64,000 nucleotides of DNA from Streptomyces marinisediminis (lineage in GTDB: Bacteria; Actinomycetota; Actinomycetes; Streptomycetales; Streptomycetaceae): NCBI RefSeq assembly GCF_026262575.1, contig NZ_JAPKFL010000004.1, forward strand, positions 211,047 to 275,046, in the 5' to 3' direction. The position numbers and the translations under genes are program-made. The notes below the pieces were generated by a model. That model did not search any database, was not told the DNA's origin, and saw nothing but the letters and a program-made list of their open reading frames with translations. Shown piece by piece: positions 16,309 to 24,466 of the stretch. The first letter of the stretch is position 1; every line of letters begins with the position of its first letter.

Positions 16309-17786
16309 TCGGCCGCCGCGGATTCCTCGGCGCGGCCGGGGCGGCCGCCGCGGTGGTGGGTTTCGACCCGCTCGGCGGCGGATGGGTCACCCGGGCCGAG
16401 GCCGCGCACCGGCCCGGGTTCGACCGCGCCCCCGCGCTGGACGGCGAACTCGTGCTCGACCGGCCGTCCCGGGAGGCGGTCTCCACCGACCTGGGCAACA
16501 TCGTCCACCACACGCCCCGGGCCGTCCTGCGACCGCGCTCGACGCGCGACATCGCCGCGATGGTGCGCTTCTGCCGGGCCCGCCGCATCCCCGTCTCGCC
16601 CCGGGGCCAGGCGCACACCACCTACGGGCAGGGCCTGAGCGGCGGGCTGCTCGTCGAGAACCGGCACCTGGACCGGGTCCACTCCCTCGGCCCGCACGTC
16701 GCCGAGGTGGACGCCGGGGTCCGGTGGATGGACCTGGCGAAAGCCGCCTACGCGGAGACGCCCCGCAGGACGCCGCCGGTGCTCACCGGCTACACCGGGC
16801 TGACCGTGGGCGGGACGCTGTCCGTGGGCGGCATCGGCGGCCTGGTCGGCGGCCTGGACACCGGGTTGCAGGTGGACCACGTGCGCGAGCTGGAGGTGGT
16901 CACCGGCGACGGGGCCGTCCAGCGGTGCTCACCGCGCCGCGCGCCCGACCTGTTCCACGCGGTGCTCGGCGGACTCGGCCAGTGCGGTATCATCACCAAG
17001 GCGGTCGTCGAGCTCGTGCCGGCGCCGGAGCGGGCGCGCACGTACACGCTGGACTACGCGGACACCGCCCCGTTCTTCCGCGACCTGCGCACCCTCCTCG
17101 ACCGCACCGGCGTCGACCACGTCTACGGCGAGTTCCGCCCCGCCGGCTCCGGCATGGGCTACACCCTGCACGCGACGGCCTTCCACGCTGCGGACGCGCC
17201 GCCGGACGACGCGCGCATCCTGCGCGGCCTGGCCGCCGAGCCGCAGGTCACCGACACCGGCTACCTGGACCACGCGTTCTCGATCGACCGGGCCATCGAC
17301 GCGCTGCGCGAGACGGTGGGCTGGGACCGGCTCGTCAAGCCGTGGTTCGACGTGTGGCTCCCGGGCTCGTCCGTCGAGCCGTTCTTCGGCGACGTCGTGG
17401 ACGCGCTGACGCCGCGCGACATCGGCGCCTACGGGGCGGGGCTGATCTACCCGCAGCGGCGTGCGCGCACCACGCGGCCCTTCCCCCGGCTGCCCGCGCC
17501 GGACGACTCGCCCTGGGTGTTCGTCGTCGACGTCAACACCGTGTCCGAGACCCCGGAGCCGGGCGCGGCCTACACCGAGGCCATGCTCGCCCGCAACGAG
17601 CGGCTCTACGCCCGCACCCGCGACGGTTACGGCGGCACGCTGTACCCGATCGGCTCGGTGCCGTTCACCCGGCGGGACTGGCGCGCCCACTACGGCGAGG
17701 CGTGGCCGGCCTTCCAGGCGGCGAAGCGGCGCTACGACCCCGCCGGCGTCCTCACCCCCGGCCCCGGGATCTTCGGACGCCGGTGA
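16305..17786 (+). CDS. FAD-linked oxidoreductase with Tat-like signal (SibW/TomO type)
   Basis: 493 aa. The N-terminus MIGRRGFLGAAGAAAAVVGF fits a twin-arginine signal (RRGFLG plus hydrophobic stretch) with a possible cleavage after AEA at about residue 35. A PCMH-type FAD domain follows: RPRSTRDIAAMVRFCRARRIPVSPRGQAHTTYGQGLSGGL (His in QAHTTYG is a candidate covalent-FAD residue) and TVGGTLSVGGIGG, then a cytokinin-dehydrogenase-like substrate domain ending RRYDPAGVLTPGPGIFGRR. PBD clusters carry an FAD-linked oxidoreductase with such a domain, thought to oxidise the dihydropyrrole/PBD late. The signal suggests action outside the membrane, perhaps converting a less reactive pro-form on export; this is inference. 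Confidence 0.75.
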   Translation: MIGRRGFLGAAGAAAAVVGFDPLGGGWVTRAEAAHRPGFDRAPALDGELVLDRPSREAVSTDLGNIVHHTPRAVLRPRSTRDIAAMVRFCRARRIPVSPRGQAHTTYGQGLSGGLLVENRHLDRVHSLGPHVAEVDAGVRWMDLAKAAYAETPRRTPPVLTGYTGLTVGGTLSVGGIGGLVGGLDTGLQVDHVRELEVVTGDGAVQRCSPRRAPDLFHAVLGGLGQCGIITKAVVELVPAPERARTYTLDYADTAPFFRDLRTLLDRTGVDHVYGEFRPAGSGMGYTLHATAFHAADAPPDDARILRGLAAEPQVTDTGYLDHAFSIDRAIDALRETVGWDRLVKPWFDVWLPGSSVEPFFGDVVDALTPRDIGAYGAGLIYPQRRARTTRPFPRLPAPDDSPWVFVVDVNTVSETPEPGAAYTEAMLARNERLYARTRDGYGGTLYPIGSVPFTRRDWRAHYGEAWPAFQAAKRRYDPAGVLTPGPGIFGRR

Positions 17787-17918
17787 CCAGCACCGCGGCC
17801 GGGCCGACGCCGTCAGGCTCCCGGAGCCGGACCCCCGGGGCCGGGGTGGTCCCGGGGGACGCCCGGCGTGCCGGGACCACCGGGCCGGAGCCGCCCAGCC
17901 GCGCCGGGGCGGCCCCGG

Positions 17919-17952
17919 CCCCGGGCGCCCGCCCCGGGGCGGGCGCCCGGGG
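17919..17952. terminator. Perfect 34-bp palindrome between convergent genes
   Basis: A perfect 17+17-bp palindrome with no unpaired centre (left half begins CCCCGGGCGCCCG) directly abuts the stop codon of the minus-strand regulator (17953-17955) and lies 133 bp after the FAD gene. It suits a bidirectional terminator. Confidence 0.7.
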
Positions 17953-18882
17953 TCAGCCGCCGGTGGCCGCGAGGGCGCTGCGCACGTCCTCGGCCGCGTA
18001 GTAGGTGCGCCCGGCGCTGCGGCGGCGCGCCCATCGGTGCTCGCTGGCCAGCCGGTACACGCTCCCGCGCGGAATGCCCCACAGGGCGGTGACGTCCGCG
18101 GGGCTCAGCCAGCGCGGGCCGCGCGTCGGCGGCCCCGGGGCCGGGGCGGCGGACCGCGCGGCGGGTTCGCCGCCGGTCCGGCGCGGCGCGGGCGCGGTGC
18201 CTTCCCGGCGGCCCGGGGACAGCCACTCCGGGCCGCTCCAACTGTGCGCGGGGTCGGCGTCGCACGAGACGCGCGCCGGGTCGCGCCGCCGCCGCGGGGG
18301 ACGGGCGGTCAGGCGCCCGCCGCAGCCGTCCGCCACGCACGGCCCGACGACCACGCGCCCCGCCTCTTCGGGACGGGCCACGCCCTCGACCCGGGCGAGC
18401 ACGTCGGCCGTCTCGGCGGCGAACTCCCCCGCGGCCGCGTGCCGGACGAGCACGGCGAGGTGGTCGCGCAGAAAGCCGCACAGCTCGGCGGCGGTCCGGC
18501 GGGGCGGGCGGGCCCCGGTCAGCTCGGCCGTCAGCCCGGCCCAGGAGGCCAGCACGCCGAGCGCGGCGTGGCGCACGTCCGCCGCCGAGGCGTGCAGCGT
18601 GCTCACCGGGCGCCGCGAGGGGCCGGGCGGCCGGGCCCACGAGGGCGCGGGGGTGCGGAAGTGGCGCTCCCCGCACTCGCGGTAGAGGGCGGGCAGGCGC
18701 ACCAGCGCCTCGTGGAGCCGGGCGCGGCAGGAGGGGCACAGGCTCGTCCCGGCCACCGCGCGCGCGGCCCGCTCCGGTGCCGCCGCGCACCCCGGGCCCG
18801 CGCACCTCGTCCCCGCTCCGCCGGTTCCCGCCCCGCGCGTCCGTACCGCTCGCGTCCCCTCGCACCCCGTTGCCATCTCCAT
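17953..18882 (-). CDS. Cys-rich HTH regulator (OvmZ-like), cluster regulator candidate
   Basis: 309 aa from ATG 18882, preceded by GAAAGG. Cys motifs near the N-terminus (CAGPGC, then SLCPSCRARLHEAL and YRECGERHF) and in the middle (GPCVADGCGG, VSCDADPAHSW) suggest zinc ribbons. An all-alpha domain lies between them. The C-terminal 50 residues are a helix-turn-helix of excisionase/MerR-like type: WLSPADVTALWGIPRGSVYR, RRRSAGRTYYAAEDVRSAL. This resembles the OvmZ-type proteins found in several Streptomyces antibiotic clusters, a resemblance from memory. It diverges from the kynureninase operon, so it may control that promoter. Confidence 0.6.
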   Translation of the reverse strand: MEMATGCEGTRAVRTRGAGTGGAGTRCAGPGCAAAPERAARAVAGTSLCPSCRARLHEALVRLPALYRECGERHFRTPAPSWARPPGPSRRPVSTLHASAADVRHAALGVLASWAGLTAELTGARPPRRTAAELCGFLRDHLAVLVRHAAAGEFAAETADVLARVEGVARPEEAGRVVVGPCVADGCGGRLTARPPRRRRDPARVSCDADPAHSWSGPEWLSPGRREGTAPAPRRTGGEPAARSAAPAPGPPTRGPRWLSPADVTALWGIPRGSVYRLASEHRWARRRSAGRTYYAAEDVRSALAATGG

Positions 18883-19051
18883 GCCTTTCGCTCGTTCCCG
18901 ACAACCGCTGTTCGACGCGCTCCCGGCACGCCGCCCACCCGTATTCCCGGAATCACTTCCGCCGACCCCGCCCAGGCCCGCTCTGACCCTTTTATGAGAA
19001 CACCTGCAACACGCTTGAAGATTCTCTGACAGTCCATTGACGGAGCCACTG

Positions 19052-19087
19052 TTGACCGGCCCCGAGGGGCGAAGATAGAAATTTCTA
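19052..19087 (+). promoter_or_regulatory. Promoter and 12-bp palindromic operator of the kynureninase operon
   Basis: TTGACC (19052-19057) and GATAGA (19074-19079) are 16 bp apart, a good vegetative-type promoter in an otherwise AT-richer island. The perfect palindrome TAGAAATTTCTA (19076-19087) overlaps the -10 and probable start site, where a bound regulator would block RNA polymerase. About 70 bp of leader precede the GTG at 19160. Confidence 0.55.
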
Positions 19088-19159
19088 CAGTGCGCTTCGA
19101 CTGTGTCCGCCGGCTGCCCCGAGCAGCGTCCGCTACGGAACACCGAAGGAGCACGACCA

Positions 19160-20461
19160 GTGGATTCCACTCGTGAGTGGGCCGAGAAAGAAGATCTCGC
19201 GGACCCGCTCTCCACTTTCCGTGAGGAATTCCTCCTGCCAGACGGCGTGATCCAACTGAACGGCAACTCCCTGGGGCCGCTGCCCCGCGCCGTTCCGGGG
19301 GCCCTGGACGACGCGGTGCGGCGCCAGTGGGGCGCCCACCTGATCCGGGGCTGGAGCGAGGACGGGTGGTGGGACGCCCCCGTGCGGGTCGGCGACCGGA
19401 TCGGCCGGCTGATCGGCGCCGGGCCCGGCCAGACGGTCGTGGGCGACACCACCTCCTCGCAGCTCTTCAACGCGCTCACCGCCGCCGCGCGGCTGGTGCC
19501 GGGCCGCCGCGTGCTCGTCTGCGACGCCGGGAACTTCCCCACGGACCGCTACGTGGCCGCGTCGGTGGCCCGCGTGCTGGACCTGCGGCTGGTCGAGGCG
19601 CCGATGAGCGATCTCGCCGGGGTGCTGGCACGGCACCGCGGCGAGGTCGGCGCGGTGCTGTGCGGCGCGGTGGACTTCCGCACCGGCGAACTGTGGGACG
19701 TCGCCCGGACGACGGCCGACGTGCACGCGGCGGGCGGCGTCGCGGTGTGGGACCTCAGCCACGCGACGGGCGCGGTGCCGGTGGCGGTGGACGACGCGGG
19801 GGTGGACCTCGCGGTGGGCTGCGGCTACAAGTACCTCTGCGGCGGCCCCGGCGCCCCCGCCCACCTCTACGCCGCCGCGCGCCACCACGGCGCGCTGGAC
19901 CTGCCGCTCACCGGCTGGCACGGCCACGCCCGGCCGTTCGACATGGCCGACGCCTTCGTTCCCGCGCCCGGCGTCGACCGGGCCCGCACGGGCACGCCGC
20001 ACGTCCTGTCGCTGCTGGCCCTGGAGGCGGCGCTGGCGCCCCTGGAGGCCGCCGGGGTGGCCGCGGTGCGGCGCAGGAGCCTGCGGCTGGGCGACTACCT
20101 GGTCCGCCTGCTGGCCGACCTGCGCGACGCGGACGACGCCCCGGCGGCCGCCCGGGAGCTGGCGGTGGTGACGCCGTCCGCCCCCGGCCGGCGCGGCAAC
20201 CACCTCACCCTGCGGCACCCCGAGGCGCCCGCGGTCGCCGCCGCGCTGGGGGAACGGGGCGTGGTGAGCGACGCGCGCCCGCCCGACCTGCTGCGCTGGT
20301 GCCTCAACGGCCTGTACGTCTCCCACACCGACGTCTTCGACGCGGTGGCGGCCCTGCGGGACGTCCTGGCCGAGCGCCCCGCGGCCGCCGGGCCCACCGC
20401 GCCCGGGACCGCCGCGCCCCGGACCGGCTCCGCCGACGGCGGGCGGGAGGTGGCCGCGTGA
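19160..20461 (+). CDS. kynU: Kynureninase (SibQ type)
   Basis: 433 aa; GTG start after GAAGGAG. PLP enzyme cleaving (3-hydroxy)kynurenine to (3-hydroxy)anthranilate and alanine. Typical blocks: IQLNGNSLGPLPRAV, WDAPVRVGDRIGRLIGA, VVGDTTSSQLFNAL, VWDLSHATGAVPV, the PLP Lys in AVGCGYKYLCGGPGAP, and RRGNHLTLRHP. In sibiromycin the homologue acts on the 4-methylated 3-hydroxykynurenine. First gene of a long, tightly packed operon (19160 to about 32795); its stop overlaps the next start (GTGA). Cluster position makes a catabolic role unlikely. Confidence 0.92.
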   Translation: MDSTREWAEKEDLADPLSTFREEFLLPDGVIQLNGNSLGPLPRAVPGALDDAVRRQWGAHLIRGWSEDGWWDAPVRVGDRIGRLIGAGPGQTVVGDTTSSQLFNALTAAARLVPGRRVLVCDAGNFPTDRYVAASVARVLDLRLVEAPMSDLAGVLARHRGEVGAVLCGAVDFRTGELWDVARTTADVHAAGGVAVWDLSHATGAVPVAVDDAGVDLAVGCGYKYLCGGPGAPAHLYAAARHHGALDLPLTGWHGHARPFDMADAFVPAPGVDRARTGTPHVLSLLALEAALAPLEAAGVAAVRRRSLRLGDYLVRLLADLRDADDAPAAARELAVVTPSAPGRRGNHLTLRHPEAPAVAAALGERGVVSDARPPDLLRWCLNGLYVSHTDVFDAVAALRDVLAERPAAAGPTAPGTAAPRTGSADGGREVAA

Positions 20462-21243
20462 GCCGGACCAACCCCTACGTCGACTACGCCCGCATGGACG
20501 CCCTGCACGCCCTCCAGGAGCCGCGCACCGGGTCGCCGTTCGAGATGTCGTTCATCCTGCTCAGCCAGGTCAAGGAGCTGCTGTTCCGGATGGTGCACCT
20601 GGAGGTGGACCAGGCCAGGGCCCGGCTACGCGAGGACCGCGGCGAGGCCGCCTGCCGGGCGCTGTCGCGCGCCGTGCGCAGCCAGCGGGTGCTGATCGGC
20701 TGCTGGGAGAGCATGAACGCCATGCCGGCGGACGAGTTCCTGGTCTTCCGCGACGCGCTGGGCGAGGCGTCGGGCACCCAGTCCTTCATGTACCGGCTGC
20801 TGGAGTTCACGCTCGGCAACCGGGACACCGCGATGGTGCGCTCGGCCGACCTCACCGCCTTCCCCGAGCTGCGGGCGGAGCTGGCGCGGCCGAGCCTGTA
20901 CGACGAGGCGCTGCGGCACCTGGCCCGCTCCGGGCTCCCCGTCCCCGAGCGCCTGACCGACCGGGACCCGTCGGCCCCGTACACCGCCGACGAGGACGTG
21001 GAGCGGGTCTGGCTGACCGTCTACCGCGACCCGCGGGGGCACCGCTCCGCCTACGACCTGGCCGAGCGCCTGCTGGAAGTGGCCTACCAGTTCTCGCACT
21101 GGCGCGCCGCCCACCTGCTCGTGGTCGAGCGGATGCTCGGCGGCAAGCGGGGCAGCGGCGGCAGCGACGGGGCCGCCTGGCTCCGGACGATCAACGAGCA
21201 CCGCTTCTTCCCCGAGCTGTGGACCATGCGCTCGCTGCTGTGA
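20458..21243 (+). CDS. kynA: Tryptophan 2,3-dioxygenase (SibP type)
   Basis: 261 aa, GTG start overlapping the kynureninase stop. All-helical heme dioxygenase converting L-tryptophan to N-formylkynurenine. Family marks: FEMSFILLSQVKELLFRMVHLEVDQAR, SGTQSFMYRLLEFTLGNRD, QFSHWRAAHLLVVERMLGGKRGSGGSDG (the His of this helix is in the place of the proximal heme ligand) and the ending FFPELWTMRSLL. Together with the formamidase, monooxygenase and kynureninase of this cluster it diverts tryptophan to the aromatic half of the PBD. Confidence 0.92.
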   Translation: MSRTNPYVDYARMDALHALQEPRTGSPFEMSFILLSQVKELLFRMVHLEVDQARARLREDRGEAACRALSRAVRSQRVLIGCWESMNAMPADEFLVFRDALGEASGTQSFMYRLLEFTLGNRDTAMVRSADLTAFPELRAELARPSLYDEALRHLARSGLPVPERLTDRDPSAPYTADEDVERVWLTVYRDPRGHRSAYDLAERLLEVAYQFSHWRAAHLLVVERMLGGKRGSGGSDGAAWLRTINEHRFFPELWTMRSLL

Positions 21244-21273
21244 CAGCCCGCCCCCGACCGGAGGGAACCCGTC

Positions 21274-22014
21274 ATGAACGAACTCGGCCTCACCATGGGG
21301 CGGGAAGCCTACGCCCACGCGGTCGCGGAGCAGGACGTCGAGCGGGAGTTCACGCTGCTGGACAGGGAGTGGGTCCAGCTCGGCGGCGTGCTGGGCGGGG
21401 AGTACAACCACGCGACCGGGCTGTTCGCCTCCTGGCTGCCGTACGAGGGCACCGGCCACCTGCTGGAGATGGGCTGCGGCTGCGGCGTCGCCTCGGTCGT
21501 CGCGGCGCTCTCGGGCGTGCCCCGGGTGACGGCGCTGGACATCAACCCCGCGGCCGTGCGCACCACCGAGCTCAACGCCCGGCGGCACGGGGTGGCCGAC
21601 CGGGTCAGGGCCCGCACCAGCGACCTGTTCGACGCGCTGGAGCCCGCGGAGACCTTCGACCTGATCTTCTGGAACTCGCCGTTCATCGAGACCCCGCCCG
21701 AGCAGGGGCACGGCTCCGCCCTCGCCTACCACTTCTTCGACCCCGGCTACGCGATGCACCGGCGGTTTCTCCACCAGGCCGCCGGGCGGCTCGCCCCCGG
21801 CGGCCGCCTGTTCCTCGGCTTCAGCTTCGCGATGGGCAGCGCCGAGCGGCTCGGCCGGGTGGCCGGCGATGCCGGTTTCGGCGTCCGCGTCCACCGGCAG
21901 GAGTCCTTCTCCGTCCCGGCCGCGGAGCTGGGCGGCTCCCCGGTCTACCGCGCGCACGCCGACGACCGGGCCCACGTCCACCTCGACTTCACCCTTCTGG
22001 AGTTGCCCCGATGA
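21274..22014 (+). CDS. Class I SAM methyltransferase, role unresolved
   Basis: 246 aa; GGAGGG site before ATG 21274. SAM motif I is HLLEMGCGCGVASVVAAL, motif II VTALDINPAAVRTTELNA, and motif IV reads LIFWNSPFIETPP, like the (N/D)PPY motif of N-methyltransferases but with NSPF. Two expected steps lack another enzyme: N-methylation of the 4-amino sugar and the LmbW/SibZ-type C-methylation that gives a three-carbon side chain. It sits between tryptophan dioxygenase and the sugar aminotransferase and overlaps the latter (ATGA). That context favours the sugar N-methyl role, but I cannot decide from sequence. Confidence 0.7.
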   Translation: MNELGLTMGREAYAHAVAEQDVEREFTLLDREWVQLGGVLGGEYNHATGLFASWLPYEGTGHLLEMGCGCGVASVVAALSGVPRVTALDINPAAVRTTELNARRHGVADRVRARTSDLFDALEPAETFDLIFWNSPFIETPPEQGHGSALAYHFFDPGYAMHRRFLHQAAGRLAPGGRLFLGFSFAMGSAERLGRVAGDAGFGVRVHRQESFSVPAAELGGSPVYRAHADDRAHVHLDFTLLELPR

Positions 22015-23204
22015 GCGTCGCTCCCCCCGCCACCCGGACGGTCCCCTTCCACGTCCCGCACACCGCCGAGCGGCAGGACGCCTACCTGCGCCGGGTGCTG
22101 GACTCCGGGGACCTGGACGGCGACGGCCCCTTCACCGCCCGGGCCGGCGAACTGCTGACCGGGCTGACCGGTGCGCGGCACGTCCTGCTGACGCCCTCGT
22201 GCACCCACGCGCTGGAGATCGCCGCGCTGCTGCTGGACCTGGCCCCGGGCGACGAGGTGGTGATGCCGTCGTTCACCTTCGCGCCGACGGCCAGCGCCTT
22301 CGCCCTGCGCGGCGCCGTGCCGGTGTTCGTCGACTGCCGCCCGGACACCCTGACCCTGGACGAGTCCGCCCTGGAAGCGGCGATCACCGAGCGCACCCGG
22401 GCCGTCGTCGCCGTGCACTACGCGGGCGTCGCCGGTGACCTGGACGCGATCCGGCGCGTGGCCGACGCGCACGGCGTCCCCGTCGTCGAGGACAACGCGC
22501 ACGGCCTGGGCGCGTCCTACCGCGGCGCTCCGCTGGGCGGCGTGGGCGCGCTGGCGGCGCTGAGCTTCCACGCGACGAAGAACGTGCACTGCGGCAAGGG
22601 CGGCGCCCTCCTGGTCAACGACGACGCCCTGGTGGACCGGGCGACGATCATCCGCGACCGGGGCACCAACCGGCACCAGTACTTCCGCGGCCAGGTCGAC
22701 AAGTACCGGTGGGTGGAGCTGGGTTCGAGCTACCTCCTGCCCGAGCCGCTCGCCGCCCTGCTCGCGGCGCAACTGGAGGAGTTCGACGCCGTCCAGGCGC
22801 GCCGCCACGCGGTGTGGGACACCTACCACCGCGCGCTGCCCGAGTGGGCGGCGGACCAGGGCGTCGCGCTGCCGGCCGTGCCCGAGGACAACGCGCACTC
22901 GGCGCACCTCTACCACCTGGTGCTGCCCTCGGCGGCCGACCGCGCGGCGCTCCTGCGCCACCTCGCCGACCGGGGCGTCCAGGCCACCTTCCACTTCCAA
23001 CCGCTGCACACCTCCCCCGCGGGCGTCCGGCACGGCCGCGCCGCCCCCGGGGGCTGCCCCGTCACCGAGCGCGTCGCCGACCGCCTGGTGCGCCTGCCGC
23101 TGCACACCGCCCTCAGCGACGCGCAGGCCGAGCAGGTCGTGGACGCCCTGCGCTCCTTCCGCACCGGCGCGGTCCGCGCCGCCGACCGAGAGGACCCGCG
23201 ATGA
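22011..23204 (+). CDS. dTDP-4-keto-6-deoxyhexose 4-aminotransferase (WecE-like)
   Basis: 397 aa PLP enzyme of the DegT/DnrJ/EryC1/StrS family. It follows WecE/RffA closely: LLTPSCTHALEIAALLLDL, GDEVVMPSFTFAPTASAF, VVAVHYAGVAGDLDAI, VVEDNAHGLGASY, the PLP Lys in SFHATKNVHCGKGG, and RDRGTNRHQYFRGQVDKY..GSSYL, a block I associate with 4-transaminases acting on dTDP-4-keto-6-deoxyglucose. This gives the 4-amino group of a sibirosamine-type sugar. Overlaps both neighbours by 4 bp. A 3-aminotransferase is less likely because of the WecE-like block and because no 3,4-ketoisomerase is present. Confidence 0.88.
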   Translation: MSVAPPATRTVPFHVPHTAERQDAYLRRVLDSGDLDGDGPFTARAGELLTGLTGARHVLLTPSCTHALEIAALLLDLAPGDEVVMPSFTFAPTASAFALRGAVPVFVDCRPDTLTLDESALEAAITERTRAVVAVHYAGVAGDLDAIRRVADAHGVPVVEDNAHGLGASYRGAPLGGVGALAALSFHATKNVHCGKGGALLVNDDALVDRATIIRDRGTNRHQYFRGQVDKYRWVELGSSYLLPEPLAALLAAQLEEFDAVQARRHAVWDTYHRALPEWAADQGVALPAVPEDNAHSAHLYHLVLPSAADRAALLRHLADRGVQATFHFQPLHTSPAGVRHGRAAPGGCPVTERVADRLVRLPLHTALSDAQAEQVVDALRSFRTGAVRAADREDPR

Positions 23205-24466
23205 GCACCGACGCCGTCCGGTTCGTCACCGCGTGCCGCGTGTGCGGCAGCCGCCGGTGGCAGGAGGTGGTCTCCTTCGGCAGCGTGCCGCTGGCCAACG
23301 GCTTCGTGGACGCCGCCGAGGCGGACGCGCCCGAGGAGGCGTACCCGCTGGAGGTGGTCTCCTGCCGCGAGTGCCGGCTGCTGAGCCTGACCGCCGTCGT
23401 CGACCCGCACCTGCTCTACCGCACCTACTCCTACGTCACCTCCGACTCCGAGACGATGGCCCGGCACATGCGCACGGTCGTGGAGCGGTGCGGGGAGCGC
23501 GCCGACCTGGCCGGGGGCGGGCTCGTGGTGGAGCTGGGCAGCAACACCGGCGACCAGCTCCTGCACTTCCGCGAGGCGGGCGCCCGGGTGCTCGGGGTGG
23601 ACCCGGCGCGCAACCTGGCCCGCGTCGCCGAGGACCGCGGCGTGCCCACCCTGCCCGACTACTTCGACTCCGCGACCGCCCGGGAGATCGCCGCCACCCA
23701 CGGGAAGGCGTCGCTGATCCTGGGCCGCCACGTGTTCGCCCACATCGACGACGTGGCCGACGTGCTCGCCGGGGCGCGCGAGCTGCTCGCCGACGACGGG
23801 CTGTTCACCATCGAGGTGCCCTACGCCGTCGACCTGGTGGAGCGCCTGGCGTTCGACACCATCTACCACGAGCACCTGTCGTACTTCCTGATCAGCACCC
23901 TGGACCGGCTGTTCGCCCGCCACGGGCTGCGCACCGTCGACGTGGAGCGGCTGGCGGTGCACGGCGGGTCGGTCCTGGTCTCGGCCGGGCGGGCGGACGG
24001 CCCGTGGCGCACCCACGACCGGGTGCGCGACCTCATCGCCGGCGAACGCGCCGCCGGCTACCTGTCCGACGGCGTGTACCGGGAGTTCGGCGCCCGCGTG
24101 CGCCGCACCTGCGCGGAGCTGACCCGGCTGGTGCGCGGCCTCGTCGCCGACGGCCACCGCGTCGCCGGATACGGCGCCTCCGCCAAGGGCACCACCCTGC
24201 TCAACCTGTGCGGCCTGGGCCCGGGCGAGCTGGAGTTCTGCACCGACACCACCCCGCAGAAGCAGGGCCGGCTCACCCCGGGGACCCACGTGCCGGTCCT
24301 CGCCCCCCGGGACGTGCGGCGCCCCCCGGACTACTACCTGCTGCTCGCCTGGAACTACGCCGAGGAGATCATGCGCAAGGAGACCGCCTTCCTCGAAGCC
24401 GGCGGCGGCTTCATCGTCCCCGTCCCCGAACCGACCGTGCGCACCGGGGCGGTGGCGGCCCGATGA
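23201..24466 (+). CDS. NDP-hexose 3-C-methyltransferase (TylC3/TcaB9 type)
   Basis: 421 aa in three parts. The N-terminal zinc-binding part has CRVCGS near residue 11 and CRECRLLSL around residue 60. The SAM domain shows LVVELGSNTGDQLLHF and GRHVFAHIDDVADVL. YHEHLSYF, holding the catalytic His region of these enzymes, follows, and the C-terminal GYGASAKGTTLLNL domain completes the family layout. These enzymes methylate C3 of a dTDP-4-keto-6-deoxysugar by enolisation. Sibirosamine carries such a 3-C-methyl group. The enzyme must act before the 4-transamination encoded immediately upstream. Confidence 0.88.
   Translation: MSTDAVRFVTACRVCGSRRWQEVVSFGSVPLANGFVDAAEADAPEEAYPLEVVSCRECRLLSLTAVVDPHLLYRTYSYVTSDSETMARHMRTVVERCGERADLAGGGLVVELGSNTGDQLLHFREAGARVLGVDPARNLARVAEDRGVPTLPDYFDSATAREIAATHGKASLILGRHVFAHIDDVADVLAGARELLADDGLFTIEVPYAVDLVERLAFDTIYHEHLSYFLISTLDRLFARHGLRTVDVERLAVHGGSVLVSAGRADGPWRTHDRVRDLIAGERAAGYLSDGVYREFGARVRRTCAELTRLVRGLVADGHRVAGYGASAKGTTLLNLCGLGPGELEFCTDTTPQKQGRLTPGTHVPVLAPRDVRRPPDYYLLLAWNYAEEIMRKETAFLEAGGGFIVPVPEPTVRTGAVAAR

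Noticed and set aside
19160..21243. Tryptophan catabolism or NAD synthesis operon
   Set aside because: Genes are embedded by 4-bp overlaps in a sugar/NRPS cluster with a 3-hydroxykynurenine methyltransferase; 3-hydroxyanthranilate dioxygenase is absent.
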